DNA of 54,792 bases from Pseudomonas taiwanensis DSM 21245 (GCF_000425785.1 NZ_AUEC01000038.1:1-54792); one strand, 5' to 3'; shown: positions 17,700 through 26,895, counted from the first letter of the stretch. The notes: generated by a model not told the origin, from the letters alone. Numbers and translations are program-made.

Positions 17700-18236
17700 T
17701 TACTCTGCTTTAGGAGCTTCGGTGGCACAGGCAGGTTTGCCGGCCGCGTATTTAAGGCTTGGGTCGACCAGTGCGTCGAAGTGCTTGAGCGCCTCGGAGC
17801 CGATCAGCAGCGGGAACTGGAAGGCGCTGCGGTCGGTGAGGTTGACTTCGATGGTGCGAAGGGTCTGGCCCATGCAGATTTCGAGTTCGATGACCGGGCG
17901 GGCCGTGTAGGCCTTGCCGGAGTCTGCATCATAGTCGCCGGCACGTCGCTTGATCTTGCTGACGCGGGCCAGGGGGCGCTCGATCGGGTGCGAGTGGGCG
18001 GCATCGATGGCCAGGTAGAAACGCACCCAGCTTTCGCCATTTCGCTTGAAGCGCTTGATGTCGCGCGCGCTCAAGGATGCGGTCTTGGCGCCGGTGTCGA
18101 GCTTGGCGGCCACTTCCAGGTCGAGGTCGCCCAGGCGGGCGTATTCGTTCAGACCATACACGGTCTTGCCTGCCGCCTGGCCAAGGGCCGGCAACAGGGT
18201 GAGGCATGACAGCAATAAAACGGGTGTAAGTCTCAT
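17700..18236 (-). CDS. retropepsin-like periplasmic aspartyl protease (PF05618 type)
   Basis: Secreted protein of 178 residues with a signal peptide (MRLTPVLLLSCLTLLPALGQA). The motif KLDTGAKTASLSA holds the aspartyl-protease D-T-G, and the later PLLIGSEALKHF resembles the hydrophobic-hydrophobic-Gly strand of retropepsins. The family is often annotated as ATP-dependent zinc protease or RimB, but no zinc motif is visible. The start at 18236 has AGGATT just before it. It is first in a three-gene operon with the 7TM and ATP-grasp genes, all within 6 bp of each other. Confidence 0.87.
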   Translation of the reverse strand: MRLTPVLLLSCLTLLPALGQAAGKTVYGLNEYARLGDLDLEVAAKLDTGAKTASLSARDIKRFKRNGESWVRFYLAIDAAHSHPIERPLARVSKIKRRAGDYDADSGKAYTARPVIELEICMGQTLRTIEVNLTDRSAFQFPLLIGSEALKHFDALVDPSLKYAAGKPACATEAPKAE

Positions 18237-18309
18237 AATCCTGGCGCGGTGCTGTGCAGGGTTCGGTGTAAGGCGACTGGCAACTACGGCGCAAGCTTCC
18301 TCGTTCATC

Positions 18310-18321
18310 TGTCAACAACAT
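18310..18321. promoter_or_regulatory. copy A of a TGTC(A/G)ACAA(T/C)AT site
   Basis: TGTCAACAACAT, related to the palindromic copy at 18447-18458 and the copy at 18520-18531. It lies 74 bp before the retropepsin-like gene on the other strand, and could be a chance match. Confidence 0.25.
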
Positions 18322-18444
18322 GAATGGATGACAGACACGCAATCCATACTCCGTTGGAGGCGCGGCATTCTATCACGACGATGTCTTGACGCCAGCGCGT
18401 CGCAATCAGACAGCGCTGGGCTTGGGTAAGTTCGTTCTTAGACG

Positions 18445-18456
18445 ATTGTCGACAAT
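18445..18456. promoter_or_regulatory. perfect 12-bp palindrome, probable GntR operator of the prp operon
   Basis: ATTGTCGACAAT is a perfect dyad about 75 bp upstream of the gntR start. GntR/FadR-type regulators bind such GT-xx-AC dyads. A related copy overlaps the gntR start codon, which would allow autorepression of the whole gntR-prp operon. Confidence 0.6.
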
Positions 18457-18519
18457 ATTCATTTTGTCTTTGACTGCTTGCGCCTGATTCGCTAGTTTCT
18501 GGCGAAGTGACTAGCAAGG

Positions 18520-18531
18520 TGTCAACAATAT
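18520..18531. promoter_or_regulatory. second GntR-like site overlapping the gntR start codon
   Basis: TGTCAACAATAT repeats the right part of the upstream palindrome (11 of 12 bases) and overlaps the ATG of gntR at 18530. A bound regulator here would block translation-start-proximal transcription. Confidence 0.45.
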
Positions 18532-19246
18532 GCTGGACCTTTCCATCGACAGCCCGGCAGTGAGCGACGAAACGGAAACCTTGTCCGAGAACGTCTTCCG
18601 CCGTATCCAGGCCGCGATCGTCAAGGGCGAGATCGCCCCTGGCAGCAAGATCTCCGAGCCTGAACTGGCGCGTACCTATGGCATCAGCCGCGGTCCGCTG
18701 CGCGAGGCCATCCACCGTCTGGAAGGCCAGCGCCTGCTGGTGCGTGTGCCGCACGTGGGGGCGCGGGTGGTTTCGCTCAGTCATGCCGAACTGATCGAGC
18801 TTTACGAAATTCGCGAATCCCTGGAAGGCATGGCCTGTCGCCTGGCCGCCGAGCGCATGAGCCGGGCCGACATCGAAGAGCTGCGTCGGGTGCTCGACAC
18901 CCACGAGCGTGACGCCGCGTTTCAGGCGGGGCAGGGCTATTACCAGCAGGAAGGCGACTACGACTTCCATTACCGGATCATCCAGGGCAGCGGCAACCAG
19001 ACCCTGGTGAAGATGCTGTGCGGCGAGCTGTACCAACTGGTGCGCATGTACCGCATCCAGTTTTCCGCTACGCCCAACCGGCCGCGCCAGGCCTTCGCCG
19101 AGCACCACCGCATTCTCGACGCCATCGCCGACCGAGACGGCGAACTGGCCGAACTCCTGATGCGCCGTCACATCGGCGCGTCCAAACGCAACATCGAGCG
19201 TCACTACCTGGACGCCAACAACAACAGCCCACGAGGTGAGTCATGA
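18530..19246 (+). CDS. GntR/FCD-type regulator of the methylcitrate operon
   Basis: Transcription factor of 238 residues. The N-terminal winged helix (about 20-85, with ISEPELARTYGISRGPLREAIHRLEG) is followed by an FCD effector domain (about 95-220) with candidate metal or ligand residues in DYDFHYRII and HRRHIGASKRN-like helices. Its stop overlaps the prpB start by 4 bp (ATGA), so it is cotranscribed with the pathway it very likely controls. The expected ligand is a C7 intermediate such as 2-methylcitrate, judging from operon context only. Candidate operators lie at 18445-18456 and 18520-18531. Confidence 0.92.
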   Translation: MLDLSIDSPAVSDETETLSENVFRRIQAAIVKGEIAPGSKISEPELARTYGISRGPLREAIHRLEGQRLLVRVPHVGARVVSLSHAELIELYEIRESLEGMACRLAAERMSRADIEELRRVLDTHERDAAFQAGQGYYQQEGDYDFHYRIIQGSGNQTLVKMLCGELYQLVRMYRIQFSATPNRPRQAFAEHHRILDAIADRDGELAELLMRRHIGASKRNIERHYLDANNNSPRGES

Positions 19247-20133
19247 CTGTGAAGAGCACCCCCGGTCAGCGTTTTCGCGACGCCGTTGCCGCCGAACATC
19301 CGCTGCAGGTGGTCGGGACCATCAACGCCAACCATGCCCTGCTGGCCAAGCGTGCCGGTTTCAAGGCCATCTACCTGTCTGGTGGCGGTGTTGCTGCAGG
19401 TTCTCTGGGCCTGCCGGACCTGGGCATCACCGGGCTGGATGACGTGTTGACCGATGTGCGGCGTATCACCGACGTCTGCGACCTGCCGCTGCTGGTGGAT
19501 GTCGACACCGGCTTTGGCGCTTCAGCCTTCAACGTGGCGCGTACCGTGCGCTCGATGATCAAGTTCGGCGCCGCGGCCATTCATATCGAAGACCAAGTGG
19601 GCGCCAAGCGTTGCGGGCACCGTCCGAACAAAGAGATTGTCAGCCAGCAGGAGATGGTCGACCGCATCAAGGCTGCGGTGGACGCCCGCACCGATGACAG
19701 CTTCGTGATCATGGCGCGTACCGACGCCCTGGCTGTTGAAGGCCTGAACGCTGCGCTGGAGCGCGCCGAAGCCTGCATCGAGGCGGGCGCCGACATGATT
19801 TTCCCGGAAGCCATCACCGAGCTGTCGATGTACAAGACCTTCGCCGATCGAGTGAAGGCGCCGATTCTGGCCAACATCACCGAATTCGGCGCCACGCCGC
19901 TTTACACCACCGAAGAGCTGGCCTCGGTCGACGTGTCGCTGGTGCTGTACCCGCTGTCGGCGTTCCGTGCCATGAACAAGGCCGCCGAGAACGTTTACAC
20001 CGCGTTGCGCCGTGACGGGACCCAGAAGAACGTGATCGACACCATGCAAACCCGCATGGAGCTCTACGATGCCATTGGTTACCACGCCTTCGAGCAGAGC
20101 CTCGATGCATTGTTCGCCCAGAAGAAAGGTTAA
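19243..20133 (+). CDS. prpB: 2-methylisocitrate lyase
   Basis: Last step of the methylcitrate cycle: cleaves 2-methylisocitrate to pyruvate and succinate. It has 296 residues, the family length. It belongs to the ICL/PEP-mutase superfamily: Mg-binding Asp in LLVDVDTGFG, the active-site loop KRCGHRPNKE with the catalytic Cys (about residue 124), and IMARTDALAVEGL. It overlaps the gntR stop by 4 bp and precedes prpC by 101 bp, a gap that carries only the prpC ribosome-binding site. Confidence 0.96.
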   Translation: MTVKSTPGQRFRDAVAAEHPLQVVGTINANHALLAKRAGFKAIYLSGGGVAAGSLGLPDLGITGLDDVLTDVRRITDVCDLPLLVDVDTGFGASAFNVARTVRSMIKFGAAAIHIEDQVGAKRCGHRPNKEIVSQQEMVDRIKAAVDARTDDSFVIMARTDALAVEGLNAALERAEACIEAGADMIFPEAITELSMYKTFADRVKAPILANITEFGATPLYTTEELASVDVSLVLYPLSAFRAMNKAAENVYTALRRDGTQKNVIDTMQTRMELYDAIGYHAFEQSLDALFAQKKG

Positions 20134-20234
20134 GCCTGTGCCCGCGCCGAACCGGTAGGCGCGACGGGGCAGCAGAGTGACCTGAGAAATTAGCCAGACC
20201 GCTTCAATAACAATTTCAAGAAAGGAGAAAAACC

Positions 20235-21362
20235 ATGGCCGAAGCAAAAGTACTCAGTGGCGCAGGCCTGCGTGGCCAGGTAGCCGGCCAGACTGCATTG
20301 TCGACAGTTGGCCAGGCCGGTGCCGGGCTGACCTACCGCGGTTACGACGTCCGTGACCTGGCCGCCGGCGCCGAGTTCGAGGAAGTCGCCTACCTGCTGC
20401 TGTACGGCGAGCTGCCGAGCAAGGCTGAACTGGCCGACTACAAGCGCAAGCTCAAGGGCCTGCGCGAACTGCCGCAAGCGCTGAAGGAAGTCCTGGAGCG
20501 CATCCCGCGTGATGCCCACCCCATGGACGTGATGCGCACCGGTTGCTCGGTGCTCGGCACCCTGGAGCCCGAACTGACCTTCGAGGCCCAGCGCGAGAAG
20601 ACCGACCGCCTGTTGGCGGTGTTCCCCGCGATCATGTGCTACTGGTACCGCTTCACCCATCACGGTGTGCGTATCGACTGCACCAGCGACGAAGACACCT
20701 TGGGCGGTCACTTCCTGCACCTGCTACACGGCAAGAAGCCAAGCGAGCTGCACGTCAAGGTCATGAACGTCTCGCTGATTCTCTACGCCGAGCACGAGTT
20801 CAATGCCTCGACGTTCACCGCTCGAGTTTGTGCCTCGACCCTGTCGGACCTGTATTCGTGCATCACCGCGGCCATCGGTTCGTTGCGCGGCCCGCTGCAT
20901 GGCGGCGCCAACGAGGCGGCGATGGAGCTGATCGAGCGCTTCCAGAGCCCGCAGGAAGCCGTGACCGAGCTGCTCGCCATGCTCGAGCGCAAAGACAAGA
21001 TCATGGGCTTCGGCCATGCCATCTACAAAGAGTCCGATCCACGCAACGAGGTGATCAAGGGCTGGTCGAAGCAGTTGGCCGACGAGGTGGGCGACACAGT
21101 GCTGTACCCGGTTTCCGAGGCCATCGACAAGACCATGTGGGAGCAGAAGCGCCTGTTCCCCAACGCCGACTTCTACCATGCCTCGGCGTATCACTTCATG
21201 GGTATCCCGACCAAGCTGTTCACCCCGATTTTCGTCTGCTCGCGCCTGACTGGCTGGGCGGCGCATGTCTTCGAGCAGCGTGCCAACAACCGCATCATCC
21301 GTCCGAGCGCCGAGTATGTCGGCGTCGAGCAGCGCCAGTTCGTGCCGATCGACCAGCGCTGA
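20235..21362 (+). CDS. prpC: 2-methylcitrate synthase
   Basis: Condenses propionyl-CoA with oxaloacetate. It has 375 residues, a length typical of the PrpC/short citrate synthase group. Active-site elements are the His in HGGANEAAMELI, the second His in GFGHAIYKESDPRN, and the C-terminal THE-like region with RPSAEYVG and substrate Arg residues. AAAGGAG lies 7 bases before the ATG. It is the committed step of the surrounding prp operon; some activity with acetyl-CoA is usual in this family. Confidence 0.95.
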   Translation: MAEAKVLSGAGLRGQVAGQTALSTVGQAGAGLTYRGYDVRDLAAGAEFEEVAYLLLYGELPSKAELADYKRKLKGLRELPQALKEVLERIPRDAHPMDVMRTGCSVLGTLEPELTFEAQREKTDRLLAVFPAIMCYWYRFTHHGVRIDCTSDEDTLGGHFLHLLHGKKPSELHVKVMNVSLILYAEHEFNASTFTARVCASTLSDLYSCITAAIGSLRGPLHGGANEAAMELIERFQSPQEAVTELLAMLERKDKIMGFGHAIYKESDPRNEVIKGWSKQLADEVGDTVLYPVSEAIDKTMWEQKRLFPNADFYHASAYHFMGIPTKLFTPIFVCSRLTGWAAHVFEQRANNRIIRPSAEYVGVEQRQFVPIDQR

Positions 21363-21447
21363 TCGTGGAAGACGCCGGGGGCGCACTGCGCCTCTGGAGG
21401 TCCACGCCGCACCTGCCCCGAACACCGTGACCGAGCCTGATAACCAT

Positions 21448-24036
21448 ATGAACACTGCATTTCGCAAGCACCTGCCAGGCACCGACCTGGACTACTTCGA
21501 TGCCCGCGCGGCGGTCGAGGCGATCAAGCCCGGCGCCTACGATGGCCTGCCTTACACATCCCGCGTTCTCGCCGAAAACCTGGTGCGCCGCTGCGACCCG
21601 GCCACCCTCGACGCTTCGCTGGGGCAGTTGATCGAGCGCAAGCGCGACCTCGACTTTCCCTGGTTCCCGGCCCGTGTCGTGTGCCACGACATCCTCGGCC
21701 AGACCGCGTTGGTCGACCTGGCCGGGTTGCGCGATGCCATCGCCGACAAAGGCGGTGATCCGGCACAGGTCAACCCGGTAGTGCCGGTGCAGTTGATCGT
21801 CGACCACTCCCTGGCCGTCGAGCGCGGTGGTTTCGACCCGCAGGCGTTCGAGAAGAACCGCGCCATCGAAGACCGCCGCAACGAAGACCGCTTCCACTTC
21901 ATCAACTGGACCAAGAAGGCGTTCAAGAACGTCGATGTGATCCAGCCGGGCAACGGCATCATGCACCAGATCAACCTGGAGAAGATGTCGCCGGTCATCC
22001 ACAGCGACCGTGGCGTGGCCTACCCGGACACCTGTGTCGGTACCGACAGCCACACACCTCATGTCGATGCCCTGGGTGTGATCGCCATCGGTGTGGGTGG
22101 CCTTGAGGCCGAGAACGTCATGCTTGGCCGCGCCTCCTGGATGCGCCTGCCGGAGATCGTCGGTGTCGAGCTGAGCGGCAAGTTGGCGCCGAACATCACC
22201 GCCACCGACCTGGTCCTGGCCTTGACCGAATTCTTGCGCAAGCAGAAGGTGGTGGGTGCTTACCTCGAGTTCTACGGTGAAGGTGCCCGCGCCCTGACCC
22301 TGGGCGACCGTGCCACCATCTCCAACATGGCCCCGGAGTACGGCGCTACTGCCGCGATGTTCGCCATCGACCAGCAGACCATCGACTACCTCAAACTGAC
22401 CGGTCGCGAAGAACAGCAGGTCAAGCTGGTGGAGACCTATGCCAAGGCGACCGGCCTGTGGGCCGACGCACTGGCCAAGGCCGAGTACGAGCGCGTGCTG
22501 CGCTTCGATCTGTCGAGTGTCGTGCGCAACATGGCAGGGCCGTCCAACCCGCATGCCCGCGTGGCCACCAGCGACCTGGCGGCCAAGGGTATCGCCGGAG
22601 CCTGGGAGGAAGTCCCGGGCCAGATGCCGGACGGCGCGGTGATCATTGCCGCCATCACCAGTTGCACCAACACCAGCAACCCGCGCAACGTGATCGCCGC
22701 AGGCCTCTTGGCGCGCAACGCCAACAAACTCGGCCTGATGCGTAAACCCTGGGTCAAGTCGTCGCTTGCCCCGGGCTCCAAAGCTGTTCAGCTGTACCTG
22801 GAAGAAGCGGGTCTGGAGAAGGAGCTGGAACAACTGGGCTTTGGTATCGTCGCCTTTGCCTGCACCACCTGCAACGGCATGTCCGGCGCGCTGGACCCTG
22901 TGATCCAGCAAGAGATCATCGACCGCGACCTGTACGCCACCGCCGTGCTGTCGGGCAACCGTAACTTTGACGGGCGGATCCACCCCTACGCCAAGCAGGC
23001 TTTCCTGGCCTCGCCGCCTTTGGTGGTGGCCTATGCCATCGCCGGCACCATCCGCTTCGACATCGAGAAAGATGTGCTGGGTGTGGTCGACGGCAAGGAG
23101 ATTCGCCTCAAGGACATCTGGCCGAGCGATGAAGAGATCGACGCGGTGGTGCGTGCGGCGGTCAAGCCGGAGCAGTTCCGCAAGGTCTACATTCCGATGT
23201 TCGCCATCGAGGAAGACCGTGGGCCGAAGGTGGCACCGCTGTATGAATGGCGCCCGATGAGTACCTACATTCGTCGTCCACCCTACTGGGAAGGCGCCCT
23301 GGCGGGTGAGCGCACCTTGCGTGGCATGCGCCCACTGGCGGTGCTGCCGGACAACATTACCACCGACCATCTTTCGCCCTCCAACGCCATCCTGCTCGAC
23401 AGCGCGGCGGGCGAGTACCTGGCGAAGATGGGCCTGCCGGAGGAGGACTTCAACTCCTACGCCACCCATCGTGGCGACCACCTCACCGCGCAACGTGCCA
23501 CCTTTGCCAACCCCAAGCTGTTCAACGAGATGGTGCGCAAGGAAGACGGCAGTGTCAGGCAGGGATCGCTGGCGCGCATCGAGCCGGAAGGCAAGGTCAC
23601 CCGGATGTGGGAGGCGATCGAGACCTACATGGAGCGTAAACAGCCGCTGATCATCGTTGCCGGGGCCGACTATGGCCAAGGTTCATCTCGCGACTGGGCG
23701 GCCAAGGGCGTACGCCTGGCGGGTGTCGAGGCCATTGTCGCCGAAGGTTTCGAGCGCATTCACCGGACCAACCTGGTGGGCATGGGCGTGTTGCCGCTTG
23801 AATTCAAGGCAGGCACCGATCGCAAGACCCTGGCGCTGGACGGCAGTGAGACCTATGACGTGCTGGGCGAGCGCAAGCCGCGTGCAACCCTGACGCTGGT
23901 GGTGACGCGCAAGAATGGCGAGCGCGTCGAGGTGCCGGTGACTTGCCGCTTGGATACCGCCGAGGAGGTATCGATCTACGAGGCCGGCGGGGTGCTGCAG
24001 CGCTTTGCCCAGGACTTCCTCGAAGCGACCGCCTAA
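21448..24036 (+). CDS. acnD: Fe-S 2-methylcitrate dehydratase AcnD
   Basis: Aconitase-family enzyme of 862 residues that dehydrates 2-methylcitrate together with PrpF. The cluster ligands are in TSCTNTSNPRN (about residue 410) and CTTCNGMSG (about 475). The swivel domain has GADYGQGSSRDWAAKG with the substrate Ser and Arg. It starts at ATG 21448, 85 bp after prpC, in a frame that is open much further upstream. AcnD is usually found with prpF, as here, and is distinct from AcnA by its operon and length. A separate prpD also follows, so the dehydration step is encoded twice. Confidence 0.94.
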   Translation: MNTAFRKHLPGTDLDYFDARAAVEAIKPGAYDGLPYTSRVLAENLVRRCDPATLDASLGQLIERKRDLDFPWFPARVVCHDILGQTALVDLAGLRDAIADKGGDPAQVNPVVPVQLIVDHSLAVERGGFDPQAFEKNRAIEDRRNEDRFHFINWTKKAFKNVDVIQPGNGIMHQINLEKMSPVIHSDRGVAYPDTCVGTDSHTPHVDALGVIAIGVGGLEAENVMLGRASWMRLPEIVGVELSGKLAPNITATDLVLALTEFLRKQKVVGAYLEFYGEGARALTLGDRATISNMAPEYGATAAMFAIDQQTIDYLKLTGREEQQVKLVETYAKATGLWADALAKAEYERVLRFDLSSVVRNMAGPSNPHARVATSDLAAKGIAGAWEEVPGQMPDGAVIIAAITSCTNTSNPRNVIAAGLLARNANKLGLMRKPWVKSSLAPGSKAVQLYLEEAGLEKELEQLGFGIVAFACTTCNGMSGALDPVIQQEIIDRDLYATAVLSGNRNFDGRIHPYAKQAFLASPPLVVAYAIAGTIRFDIEKDVLGVVDGKEIRLKDIWPSDEEIDAVVRAAVKPEQFRKVYIPMFAIEEDRGPKVAPLYEWRPMSTYIRRPPYWEGALAGERTLRGMRPLAVLPDNITTDHLSPSNAILLDSAAGEYLAKMGLPEEDFNSYATHRGDHLTAQRATFANPKLFNEMVRKEDGSVRQGSLARIEPEGKVTRMWEAIETYMERKQPLIIVAGADYGQGSSRDWAAKGVRLAGVEAIVAEGFERIHRTNLVGMGVLPLEFKAGTDRKTLALDGSETYDVLGERKPRATLTLVVTRKNGERVEVPVTCRLDTAEEVSIYEAGGVLQRFAQDFLEATA

Positions 24037-24052
24037 TCAGGAGCAGCGCGGT

Positions 24053-24089
24053 CCCTTGTGGGCGCGGGCAAGCCCCGCGCCCACAAGGG
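24053..24089. repeat. REP-like perfect hairpin inside the prp operon
   Basis: A 16-bp perfect stem, CCCTTGTGGGCGCGGG (24053-24068) with its complement (24074-24089), and a 5-nt loop between acnD and prpF. It has no T-run. Such hairpins inside operons can stabilise the upstream mRNA or lower expression of the genes downstream. Confidence 0.88.
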
Positions 24090-24111
24090 CTGTGCGAGAC
24101 AGGAATTGAAC

Positions 24112-25302
24112 ATGGCCCATGTACCGCAAGTGAAGATCCCCGCCACCTACATCCGTGGTGGCACCAGCAAAGGCGTGTTCTTCCGCCTGCAAGATCTGCC
24201 CGAGCAAGCCCAGATTCCCGGCCCGGCCCGCGACGCATTGTTGCTGCGGGTCATTGGCAGCCCCGATCCTTACGGCAAGCAGATCGACGGCATGGGGGGC
24301 GCGACCTCCAGCACCAGCAAGACCGTCATTCTTTCGCCCAGCATCAAGCCGGAGCACGATGTCGATTACCTGTTCGGCCAGGTGTCGATCGACAAGGCCT
24401 TCGTTGACTGGAGCGGCAACTGCGGCAACCTGTCCGCGGCCGTTGGTGCGTTCGCCATCAGCAGCGGCCTGGTCGACCCAGCGCGCATCCCGCGCAACGG
24501 CATCGCCACCGTGCGTATCTGGCAGGCGAATATCGGCAAGACCATCATCGCCCATGTACCGATCACCGAAGGTGAAGTGCAGGAAGCCGGTGATTTCGAG
24601 TTGGATGGCGTAACCTTCCCGGCGGCCGAGGTGCAGCTGGAGTTCCTCGATCCGGCAGCTGACGAGGATGGCGACGGTGGTGCGATGTTCCCCACTGGCA
24701 ACCTGGTGGACGACCTGGAGGTGCCGGGTGTCGGTACCTTCAAGGCGACGCTGATCAATGCCGGTATCCCGACCATTTTCGTCAACGCGGCCGATATCGG
24801 TTATACCGGCACCGAACTGCAGGATGCCATCAACGGTGACCCGCAGGCCTTGCTGCGCTTCGAGACCATTCGCGCCCATGGCGCAGTGCGCATGGGGTTG
24901 ATCGACAACGTCGATCAGGCTGCCGGGCGTCAGCACACGCCGAAAGTCGCCTTCGTCGCGCCACCAACCACCTACACTGCGTCCAGTGGCAAGACGGTTG
25001 CGGCCGGCGATGTCGACCTGCTGGTGCGTGCGTTGTCGATGGGCAAGCTGCACCATGCGATGATGGGTACTGCAGCCGTGGCAATCGGCACCGCTGCCGC
25101 CATTCCGGGCACCTTGGTCAACCTCGCCGCAGGCGGGGGCGAACGCAGTGCCGTGCGCTTCGGTCATCCCTCGGGCACATTGCGCGTCGGGGCCGAGGCG
25201 CGACAGGTGGGCGGCGAGTGGACGGTGACCAAGGCAATCATGAGCCGTAGTGCTCGCGTGCTGATGGAAGGCTGGGTGAGGGTGCCTGGCGATAGTTTCT
25301 GA
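24112..25302 (+). CDS. prpF: PrpF, aconitate isomerase partner of AcnD
   Basis: Protein of 396 residues of the PrpF/diaminopimelate-epimerase-like fold. It isomerises trans-aconitate or 2-methyl-trans-aconitate and is needed with AcnD. Family motifs are IRGGTSKGVFF near the N-terminus, WSGNCGNLSAAVGAFA (active-site region) and GMGGATSSTSKT. It starts at 24112 with AGGAA upstream, directly after the REP hairpin. Confidence 0.95.
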   Translation: MAHVPQVKIPATYIRGGTSKGVFFRLQDLPEQAQIPGPARDALLLRVIGSPDPYGKQIDGMGGATSSTSKTVILSPSIKPEHDVDYLFGQVSIDKAFVDWSGNCGNLSAAVGAFAISSGLVDPARIPRNGIATVRIWQANIGKTIIAHVPITEGEVQEAGDFELDGVTFPAAEVQLEFLDPAADEDGDGGAMFPTGNLVDDLEVPGVGTFKATLINAGIPTIFVNAADIGYTGTELQDAINGDPQALLRFETIRAHGAVRMGLIDNVDQAAGRQHTPKVAFVAPPTTYTASSGKTVAAGDVDLLVRALSMGKLHHAMMGTAAVAIGTAAAIPGTLVNLAAGGGERSAVRFGHPSGTLRVGAEARQVGGEWTVTKAIMSRSARVLMEGWVRVPGDSF

Positions 25303-25370
25303 CGCACCACTGGCGCTTGGCTTTGAATGAGTAGGGCCGCCCTGCGGCCCCGAATTCACAGGAGCTGCAA

Positions 25371-26855
25371 ATGAGCGCCAACGTGGATCTGAACGAGCGC
25401 CCCGATTACGACGGCGTGCTGCAAACCCTCGCCGACTATGTGCTGACCTACCGGGTCGATTCACCCGAGGCCCTGGATACCGCGCGCAACTGCCTGATGG
25501 ACACGCTGGGTTGCGGCTTGCTTGCCTTGCGCTTCCCTGAATGCACCAAGCACCTCGGCCCGCTGGTCGAGGGCACCGTGGTACCCAATGGCGCGCGCGT
25601 GCCCGGCACCAGCTATCGCCTTGACCCGGTGAAGGCCGCCTGGGACATCGGCTGTACCATCCGCTGGCTGGACTACAACGACACTTGGCTGGCCGCCGAA
25701 TGGGCGCATCCCTCTGACAACCTCGGCGGTATTCTGGCAGTCGCCGATCATCTGTCGCAAAAGCGCGTGGCCACGGGCGAGCGACCGTTGTTGATGCGTG
25801 ATGTGCTCGAAGCCATGGTCATGGCCCATGAGATCCAGGGTGTACTGGCGCTGGAAAACGCCTTCAACCGCGTTGGCCTCGATCACGTGATTCTGGTCAA
25901 GGTGGCTTCTACAGCTGTGTGCGCCAGGCTGATGGGGGCCAACCGCGAGCAGATGCTGAGTGCGTTGTCCCATGCTTTCGTCGATGGTCAGGCACTGCGC
26001 ACCTACCGTCATGCACCCAACGCCGGTTCGCGCAAGTCTTGGGCTGCCGGGGATGCGTCCAGTCGGGGCGTGCGCCTGGCCGATATCGCCTTGCGCGGCG
26101 AGATGGGTGTACCAGGGGTGCTCACTGCGCCGCAGTGGGGGTTCTACGACGTGCTGTTCAGCCATACCAACAAGGACCTGGCGCTCAAGCCTGCCGGCCA
26201 GCAAGCGTTGCGCGTGCCTCAGGCATTGGGCAGCTACGTGATGGAAAATGTGCTGTTCAAGGTCAGTTTCCCCGCCGAGTTCCACGCCCAGACCGCCTGT
26301 GAGGCAGCCGTGATCCTGCATCCCCTCGTGCGTAACCGCCTGCACGAAGTCGACCGAATCGTCATCACTACCCAGGAGTCGGCGATCCGTATCATCTCCA
26401 AGAGCGGGCCGCTGGCCAATGCCGCCGACCGCGACCACTGTTTGCAGTACATGGTGGCGGTGCCGCTGATCTTCGGCCATCTGGTGGCCGAGCATTACGA
26501 GGATGCTTTCCACGCCAACCACCCGAGCATCGACCGCTTGCGCGAAAAAATGGAGGTAGTGGAAGACCCTCGCTTCAGCCGCGAATACCTGGAAGCGGAC
26601 AAGCGCTCGATCGCCAACGCCGTGCAGGTGTTCTTCAAGGATGGCACCAGTACCGAACAGGTAGTGGTGGAATACCCGATCGGGCATCGGCGGCGGCGCG
26701 GGGAGGGCATTGCGTTGCTGGAGGCCAAGTTCAGGGAGAACCTGGCGACGCGTTTTGCGCGGCAGCGGTGTGGTGAGATTCTTCAGGTGTGCAAGGACCA
26801 GCAGCAGCTGGAACAGATGGCGGTGCATCGGTTTGTCGATTTGTTCGTGATCTGA
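25371..26855 (+). CDS. prpD: 2-methylcitrate dehydratase PrpD (MmgE/PrpD family)
   Basis: Cofactor-independent dehydratase of 494 residues, full length for PrpD, converting 2-methylcitrate to 2-methylaconitate. Typical segments are LMDTLGCGLLALRFPECTKHLGP, DYNDTWLAAEWAHPSDNLGG (substrate region) and FKVSFPAEFHAQTACEAA. CAGGAG stands 7 bases before the ATG. With acnD/prpF in the same operon the cell has two routes for the same step; the hydration of 2-methylaconitate is probably done by AcnB, encoded convergently. Confidence 0.96.
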   Translation: MSANVDLNERPDYDGVLQTLADYVLTYRVDSPEALDTARNCLMDTLGCGLLALRFPECTKHLGPLVEGTVVPNGARVPGTSYRLDPVKAAWDIGCTIRWLDYNDTWLAAEWAHPSDNLGGILAVADHLSQKRVATGERPLLMRDVLEAMVMAHEIQGVLALENAFNRVGLDHVILVKVASTAVCARLMGANREQMLSALSHAFVDGQALRTYRHAPNAGSRKSWAAGDASSRGVRLADIALRGEMGVPGVLTAPQWGFYDVLFSHTNKDLALKPAGQQALRVPQALGSYVMENVLFKVSFPAEFHAQTACEAAVILHPLVRNRLHEVDRIVITTQESAIRIISKSGPLANAADRDHCLQYMVAVPLIFGHLVAEHYEDAFHANHPSIDRLREKMEVVEDPRFSREYLEADKRSIANAVQVFFKDGTSTEQVVVEYPIGHRRRRGEGIALLEAKFRENLATRFARQRCGEILQVCKDQQQLEQMAVHRFVDLFVI

Positions 26856-26895
26856 GGTTGCTCGTCGTCCTGCACAACCCTCGAAAACTGTGCGG

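Noticed and set aside
16318..17910. 530-codon antisense frame across the 7TM gene
   Set aside because: Gln/Arg/His-rich shadow, no family.
21295..23679. 794-codon antisense frame across acnD
   Set aside because: A shadow of the codon bias of acnD; rich in His, Arg, Gln and Gly with no domain.
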